A stretch of DNA of 41,712 nt from NCBI GenBank assembly GCA_000969725.1, contig JXSR01S022461.1; one strand, given 5' to 3'. The notes beneath the pieces are model-generated. The model was given only the letters and a program-made list of their open reading frames with translations. It had not been told where the DNA came from and did no database searches. This stretch comes from Ophiothrix spiculata. Its lineage: Eukaryota > Echinodermata > Ophiuroidea > Amphilepidida > Ophiotrichidae. Below are positions 35,138 to 41,712 of this stretch, one piece after another (position 1 is the stretch's first letter; each line of letters starts with the position of its first letter). The translations under genes and the position numbers were made by a program.

Positions 35138-36552
35138 TATTTTGTAATATAGCAACACAGATATGTATATGCGGACACTTCAAAACTCGGCTAGCGGTTG
35201 ATCTTCTAGATCTAATTGGTGGTTATTGTTCTAAACATTAGTAACTGCCTAGAACTGCAGGTTCTGCAGCTGAGATTTGACGTTTCCCCAAAGAAAATAT
35301 TTTTGGGTAGAAAAATGGTTTGAAAAGCTTGTTTCAATGCAAGCTTGTTTCAAAACAATATTTACTATGTATATATTCTACCAGATATGTCCTAGACAGT
35401 ATCTCTGTAACCATTCATAACCAACTCAAAGAGTGTGTGTTAAAATAGAATTTAGTCATTAAGGAACTGTTACAAGTACAACACAAGCAAACTTCCATGG
35501 TAGTAAACAAACGATGAACATGTATACCCCCAGTAGTAACTTGCTTTAGACCTGAGATGGTAGTACCAATCGTATCGGTATTATTGTCTCAAGATTTTCA
35601 CTGCTCGATATCTGTATAAAATTTAGCAACCTTACGGGGTGGGGTACTTGGTGTAAAGGTGAATATACGGATGTGGGCCGAGAACTATTGATTTTGGTCT
35701 TTGGCCTTAATGGTCCCTTTCAAAATTGAAAATTTGTGTACACACCATTAATATTTTATATTTTTGTGTTTTGTGTATTGCTAATCAAAATATTGTTATG
35801 CATAACAAGTTAAATGGTAAAATATAATGTAAAAAAAGAGTGCTCTAACAGAAAATATTTAAAGGTAAGATCTATTAAGCACTTTTCAGGCTTATTGGGT
35901 GGTGGTCAAAATCTATGCCAGTGCATCCGTACTTAACCCTGACCCCACCCCTGGTATAGCTGTAGTACCTAGCTTTATGTATGCTTATCTTAGGCATTAC
36001 TTTGAGTCCAACACATCTAGTGTATATTATTAGCCACAGCTTATTAGCATAAACCAGTCAAGTGCCTATGTTCTAATGGTTGCTGATCTGTAAGTGCTGT
36101 TTGTTACTTATTTATCTGTATATAATAGCTGGTAAACCAAAAAGCATTTGTCTCATATGCACACTGTTTATTATTCACATCGATTTTGAACTTGCATTCA
36201 TACAAGAACTTCATTTCATGATGACATTGGTATACTTTATATAGTATTAATAACCTGCGTAATAGCGCAATCCAATCTAATAAGACTATTTCTATTTTTA
36301 CGCAAACAACTGACAATGACTTTATAATGACCCGCATATGTGACGTCATTCTCGTAAAACACGACAACAAGCGCGCGTATATGCACCACACACGCGCGTT
36401 TATCATATTATGCGCTGATCGTCATGCCTGGACTGATCAAAAATATCTTATAGGGATAAGTGGACCTTTATGTAAGAAATAAGTTTAATAATGTATTTTT
36501 CATAAAGTTATACAAAAAAGGTATTAAAAATGTCAAAAGAGCAGTTATTAAT
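35138..36552. other. downstream sequence, mostly featureless
   Basis: A possible diverged element with ggggtggggt ends at about 35636-35955 and a CG-rich patch at 36365-36405 (gcgcgcgtat, cacgcgcg). No coding frame is credible. Confidence 0.5.
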
Positions 36553-36733
36553 GACAATAATACCTGTGCACCATCTTTTTTTGGGTCATTGTGTGAATTT
36601 GTCAGTGATTGTTTTGGACCTTGGTATTTTTCTTCGGGAGCTGCGCTCCCTCAGAAAAATACCTCAGTCCAAAGCAATCACCTCAGAATTCACACAATGA
36701 CCCAAAAAAAGATGGTGCACAGGTATTATTGTC
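36553..36733. mobile_element. near-perfect fold-back hairpin, ~86-base arms
   Basis: gacaataatacctgtgcacc...ggtatttttcttcgggagc pairs with gctccctcagaaaaatacc...ggtgcacaggtattattgtc around a 3-base turn. The open frame across it (36460-36741) is a by-product of the symmetry. Confidence 0.92.
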
Positions 36734-36937
36734 TAATTTAAAAATGGTGTAATTTCTCTTTTAGCTTGTGGGTCATATAATAAAAAGATGGATAACTGTG
36801 GGAGATGTATAGTGCACTATGCATCCCTGATGGTTTTTGTAATTCCACGTAACCTCTACACATGAGACTGTACACTCCAGCATCCAAACTTAGTCTAAGT
36901 TTTAGTGGATGGTTACATAATGTCATTTGCTCATGTC

Positions 36938-37365
36938 CTACTTGTCCCCGCCGAACAAACTTGGGGATGGGGTTGTCCCCGCCGAACGAGTTTGGGATTC
37001 TCGTTCAGGATGGGGACTATAAAATGAGCTCCATTGGTGTGTCTGTGATGAAAATGTTAACCCAAATGTTAACCTACATTTTCTCAAAGACCGAGGGTCG
37101 CATGTTCCTGAAACTTGGTGGATGAGTGCCCCTTGACCGTCATCAGGGGTCATTAAAGGTCAAAGGAGGTCAAATGGGGTAAACATTGGTGTACGGACAT
37201 GAAACTTGGGAGGTAGGGTCGATTGTTGATGCCAAAATTTTTTGAGGTCACTTCAAGGTCATAAGGGGTCATTTAAGGACACAAGTTCAAATGGGGCTAA
37301 CTTTGGACACATTCGGGGGTGACATATTTTACGCATTGCGTAAACCCGAGTTCTACTTGTTTTAA
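36938..37365 (+). repeat. dispersed repeat with direct 'gtccccgccgaac' copies and AGGTCA array
   Basis: It opens with two copies of tgtccccgccgaac(a/g)a followed by two diverged ~100-base units, each with gaaacttgg then ggtcat/aggtca series. See the half-site entry. The edges are approximate. Confidence 0.6.
37147..37271 (+). promoter_or_regulatory. array of AGGTCA-type half-sites (DR4, DR4, DR5, DR4)
   Basis: GGGTCA (37147), AGGTCA (37157) and AGGTCA (37167) each have 4-base spacers. AGGTCA (37245), AGGTCA (37256) and GGGTCA (37266) have spacers of 5 and 4. This matches nuclear-receptor response-element spacing, but the array sits in repeat sequence and binding is not shown. Confidence 0.35.
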
Positions 37366-37583
37366 CCATTGCTTTGAATTAAGTTTGGAATCACTACGTG
37401 CTTACTTTACGTCAAAGTCAGGGCTTGTTTTTGTTACTTACTGTTCCATTTATCATATCAATGTGCTTTAATTTGTAGCAGGGTGCCATATTTTGATTTG
37501 CAGGAAAGTTTATTTTGATTTTGATAATTGGGCTTGATATTTGTATCTACATGTTATATTTATCACTATAAACTTTATAATGT

Positions 37584-37630
37584 AATAAATGTTTTTATAT
37601 AATTTTGTTTACTGCTGTATCATAGCAGAA
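37584..37630 (+). terminator. candidate polyadenylation signal (AATAAA with U-rich downstream)
   Basis: AATAAA in aatgtaataaatg is followed within 25 bases by TTTTGTTT. It would give a 3' UTR of about 4.1 kb if used by the NDRG transcript. Confidence 0.35.
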
Positions 37631-39005
37631 ATGCAGTGTTAGTGAAACTGTGACTTGGGAAAATTAGATCTTCAGAAATACCCCATTGTGTGTGTGAAAA
37701 TGTAGGCAAAGCCAAAGAGTTTCCTTAACTACATACGTCTGGTTATGAAAATCAAGTGACATTTTAAACAAAATTTCGAGTTTTTTACAAGTTTTTTTAG
37801 CCATGATACATGACTTGGCAAAACTAGGTTTAATTTTGTGATAAAAAAAGGTGCATAAAAACATCGAAATAACAGATTTTACCACAAAATGGTTATTATT
37901 GCTTGCTATCAGTGTGTTCAGATTTTTTTGATTTCATCCTTCATCATCGGACACATTCTTTACATTTTAAAGCTTACCATAAAACAGCTTATATGTAGAG
38001 ATTGCATAACAGAAGACAAGTTGGGGGGGGGGGGGGGTATCATCAAAGTTTAAACCTATGATGCATGACAAAAATGTTACTGTTCCTAATGCTGTTATCG
38101 ATTGTCGAAAGTGTCGATTGTCGTAAGTTTCACAGACTAACGACATGTTGTTATTTGCAATTAGAGTATCGACACACAAACGATGAGGAATACAATTACA
38201 AGCTTAAAAAAATGACCGTCTAGGAAACTATTCTAGCCCCATCTATAGTCGAAGATGTATAGTCCGTCTCCTCTACAATACTACTTGCGAACGATGTACC
38301 ATGTTCGGCGTGTAGTGTATCTGGGTGTGCAGCATGTCAAGCGATGATCGTGTAATCAACTAGCTTTTTGTGATGGCGCTGCGCTCATCGTTTGGTTTAT
38401 CTGGTGTTTACTAGCTTTTACACTGGTCAAATTGTGATTAATATTTCTTCAAAAAATAAAATAATAGATAAACACTAAATAAGGATAGATGGAAGAATAA
38501 GTGGTGATGATAGTGGGGAAAAGTAAAGATGTACGGTAAATGGCGATTTTCATCCCAACTACGTATTGAAAATGGATTTAGCTGGAGTCATAATAGTTAA
38601 TATTATCTTTAATTATTATCACTGACTGTGGATAATGTATCGATTTATCGCATAATTTGCTTCCTATATAGCGACATTCAAAATTTCTATCGATAACAGC
38701 ACTAACTGCAATTCCAATAGACAATTATACTTTGGATTTTTGTTAGATCTGTGGTTGAATTTGCCAAAGTCTGTTGAAAGTGAATTAGAATTAACTATGT
38801 TTATGATGCACAGTTATTCATACTAATAGGCCTATTATATCTCTAAACCTAACACATATTTTATTTCGTAAATTGCGGTTATGAGGCAATTTCATGAGAA
38901 TCTGATCTTGAAATTGTAATTTTTATAATGTTGGATTAAATCATTAGGATATTTTGCAAAATGTTTGCACCCCGCAAAATTGGTTTCCTTGCAGAATTTG
39001 GAGTA
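37631..39005. other. downstream sequence, no gene seen
   Basis: Apart from the G15 run and short gattgtcg repeats near 38100, nothing is recognised. Frames here are short and compositionally non-coding. Confidence 0.5.
38023..38037 (+). repeat. G15 homopolymer
   Basis: A run of 15 G between acaagtt and tatcatc. Could be a length-variable site or an assembly artefact. Confidence 0.9.
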
Positions 39006-39494
39006 GGGTCAATCCAGGTATTTTTGAGCAGTCGGGTACAACTTCAATCACTTGGAATCCTGAAATTCATTAACACTTCTGGACAATGAATTGTGCATAT
39101 AACGATCAAAATTGAGGGCAGGCACAGTTTCAGGTGGGTAAGATCGCTATCGTCAACATGGATAATGCCATAAACTTGAAATAAAGTTTGTCTTTAAACG
39201 AACTTACCCGACACATAAGTGAATTTACCCAGCTGCAATATGCATGACTAGTGGCGACATGGTGAACATACCCTATGGGTAGTGAAGATACCCGAATAAT
39301 GTTGTAGAAAAGATTTGTCTTTTTCCAGCAAGTTAAATGGTCAATGTCTGATTTGAACCTATGACATGCTTCCTAATTGATATACGTGGCATCCCTGAAT
39401 CATCAATTATATGTTATGTGTCTAATCATAATGAAGAAAATTTCATTTCAACAACACGTCTTTTGAAAATGAGTGAAGTTACCCAGATTGACCC
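39006..39494. mobile_element. TA-flanked MITE (gggtcaatccagg ends)
   Basis: gggtcaatccaggta and ttacccagattgaccc are inverses between TA dinucleotides. Inside, tacccg/cgggta motifs recur on both strands (39036, 39139, 39206, 39291). Confidence 0.8.
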
Positions 39495-39627
39495 TATGTT
39501 GTTTAAATGGTTATAAAATATTATGTTGCAATATCATGATACTAGTTGAGTTTCAATGGGTTTTTGATGCATAAATTGATAATAATTTAGCTGCTATTAT
39601 TGTATATATTGTATATTATTTTCTAGA

Positions 39628-39672
39628 AACATGAATAAATACATTTAGTGCATTGTGGGTATTTTGTACATC
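39628..39672 (+). terminator. candidate polyadenylation signal (AATAAA with GU-rich downstream)
   Basis: AATAAA in catgaataaatac is followed by a GU-rich stretch (tgtgggtattttgt) at a typical distance. Confidence 0.35.
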
Positions 39673-40676
39673 TGCTTTGATCTAAAAAAAAATCCAGTCT
39701 TTAATAAGTAATTTAAAGTTTTTTCTTGTTATAGGTGTAGCATTCCCATTTTTGCTTTCATTTTTTTGCAATTACAAAATTTGTCTATTATTAATCAAAA
39801 AATAATATATTTATATTTATGATAAAGTAGTTTTTATTCAAAATGTATTAGTTGTAGACGTTTTTGTCCTGGGGCAGTTTGTTCTCTGTATGAAATCATG
39901 ATGGGCCTGAAATAGGGTATAGCGCTTTTTTTTTCCATTTTAATATCAAAAGAATTTTAGTGAATCTGGAGCAGAAAGAAGTATTCAAAAATATGTTTAA
40001 GTTTTGTGTACTTTTCAAAATGTCATTTATTATAAGTAACAGTGGTATTGGAGTGCTCTTTTTCCCTGTTTTGTTTTGTTTTTGAATAGATGAGAAATTT
40101 ATCTTTATATTTTATATGATTTTAACATGTATACGATAATATATCATGATTAAGCATATTGTTTAACCCTCTCTCATGAGAGTAAATTTGGTTTTATTAA
40201 ATGACACATGGATATGAAACGTGACATGACCAACAAATCAAACAGCTCTTTTCTTTCATGTGAGAAGATCTAGGTTATTTATCTAGAAGAAATTCAAGTA
40301 AGTAATATGAAGTCAGTTAATTAATGAAATTTCAATTTGCAACATAATTGCAACTGGTACTGGTAAACTGGTGTATTTGATCATGGATTCTTAGTCAATG
40401 AGTGCGATTTTACTTAGAAACAGCCATTCATTATGAGACAATATATGATGGTGCGTTTACAAGCATTACGCGCAGTGGACCTGCGCGTTGAAAATTGCAG
40501 CACGGTATAGATGTACGCATACATCTGATGTGCAATTCTTTACTTGAATTGGAATGTTTTATGTCTGAATAGGGGTTTACGTTTTTCCAATAATGATATC
40601 TATTGTTTTTTGGCAAATAATTGACTTCATTCTTGATCTTAAAATGTCTTGACTAGAATGAGAGTTAAAGACAATA

Positions 40677-40930
40677 TGTGACGCGTTACATCAAAAGGTA
40701 CAAGTTGTCTACCTTTGACAAAATTTAGATTTCTGTGTTACTTTAAAGAGAATAAATTAAGCTTTAAAATGATACCTTGCTTGTGAAAATTGAAGTTTAA
40801 ATTTTGAAGATATGGTGAATAAAGATGACAATTTTCTTAATTATTTTCTTTATAATTTACGAGCTTTATTTGCCTGTATCTCAAAATTTGCTTGGCCGAG
40901 AACTTGTACCTTTTGATATATTCTGGGGTA
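40677..40930. mobile_element. relative of the 14210-14660 MITE
   Basis: It starts tgtgacgcgttacatcaaaa. catcaaaaggtacaagtt and aacttgtaccttttgat are inverted, and aagctttaaaatgataccttgctt inside matches the other copy reverse-complemented. The right end is diverged. Confidence 0.65.
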
Positions 40931-41308
40931 CCCATTACTCAAAATAATGTGCGCCCCTCCATTATGAGATGATATTATCTTTTATTCTCTAATTAATTAG
41001 ATGGGTCATGCAAGCTATTGATCACAAGGATGTGATGCTTGTTGAAGATTAGTGTTCTGGCTGCAAATTAATAAATTTAAATAAGTTCAGATATTAAACT
41101 TCCTTCAAATTGCATATTTTGTCATGTAATTAAGAATATAATTACCGGTAAGTAAATGCAACTGAAAAATATGGGATCAGTCGATTGATCAATCCCAACA
41201 CTGGTAGACAAATTTGTTGTATAAAGTCTTGTACAAATCTACAGATATTATTATATATAAAATTGTACTTGTAAAGATAATGATAGTGTGTACATGTATG
41301 ATGATAGC

Positions 41309-41352
41309 AATAAAATGAATTGAAAACCAACAAATGTTTTTTTGTTTTTTTT
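41309..41352 (+). terminator. candidate polyadenylation signal (AATAAA, strong U-rich downstream)
   Basis: AATAAA in gcaataaaatg is followed about 25 bases on by a TGTTTTTTTG-type run. By sequence this is one of the best signals, but it would imply an almost 8 kb 3' UTR crossing several elements, so it may belong to another transcript. Confidence 0.3.
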
Positions 41353-41712
41353 ATTGCCCTTATCTACATTGCCAAATTCCTTCATAGCTTATAGCTTGCA
41401 AATCTGTATATATATGTGAAGATCACACCATAAGTTTCTGCCCTTGATTTTTATATTTCTGCTGACAAATTAATTGAATTAACATTTTTAAAAATAATTT
41501 TTGACATACCAGCCAAGTCTCATTGATTTGTAATTAAAATGTAAAAAGTTAACTAACAAGTGACAAATATTTTAATGAAAAGTGGATTTTTGAAAGTTAC
41601 CTTTTAATTTAATTTTTGTAAATGATGTATGTGGTAGTACCCTCAGAGTGGAGTTCAGAAATTGGGAAGAATGAAAATTCTGAGCAAATAGTTTTTTTTT
41701 TTTAAATATTTA

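Noticed and set aside
36460-36741. 93-codon plus-strand frame
   Set aside because: It runs through both arms of the fold-back hairpin; symmetry, not coding, explains it.
39735-39800. Alternative NDRG last exon after ttgttatag (VAFPFLL...)
   Set aside because: Phase fits, but the peptide is hydrophobic and unlike NDRG tails, and the exon at 33384 is closer with more fitting composition.
1-41712. CRISPR array, operon or bacterial genes
   Set aside because: The tandem repeats have no unique spacers of constant length, and the spliced gene and transposon types are those of an animal genome.

Overview
The window looks like nuclear DNA of an invertebrate animal. It is AT-rich, its introns are kilobases long with GT...AG junctions, and it is full of short inverted-repeat transposons and tRNA-derived SINEs. 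The types of repeat suggest a marine deuterostome such as a hemichordate, echinoderm or lancelet; that is a guess from repeat style, not a demonstrated placement. Nothing bacterial, and no rRNA or ordinary tRNA gene, was seen.

One gene can be read with confidence. It is a plus-strand member of the NDRG (N-myc downstream-regulated) family, closest in wording to the invertebrate NDRG3/MESK2 type. Nine coding exons (3915-4035, 12127-12189, 13972-14032, 20211-20297, 21606-21683, 24288-24391, 25462-25579, 26547-26682, 33384-33487) join in a continuous frame and give about 289 residues, from just after the first beta-strands of the alpha/beta-hydrolase fold to the stop. The start codon and roughly the first 60 residues were not found and probably lie upstream of position 1. 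A 290-base assembly gap (21301-21590) falls in the intron just before the fifth visible exon.

The second visible exon is unusual. Its 3' half, with its own splice donor and the first bases of the intron, has been copied into a six-unit tandem array of 78-81 bases, leaving a ladder of near-identical donor sites.

A second coding trace, on the minus strand at 2404-3723, is a broken reading frame of unknown identity. It is split by an 811-base inverted-repeat element flanked by a 13-base target duplication, and it carries at least one further frameshift and one stop.

Most of the rest is transposon sediment. There are TTAA-flanked (piggyBac-like) elements, TA-flanked (mariner/pogo-like) elements, a hAT-like element with an 8-base duplication, a Mutator-like element with an 11-base duplication, a three-deep nest at 7777-9408, a two-deep nest at 28888-29596, several near-perfect fold-back hairpins, two SINEs and short tandem arrays. 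The 8 kb after the NDRG stop holds a possible long 3' UTR with several AATAAA signals, mixed with more elements, one of which carries an array of AGGTCA-type half-sites.
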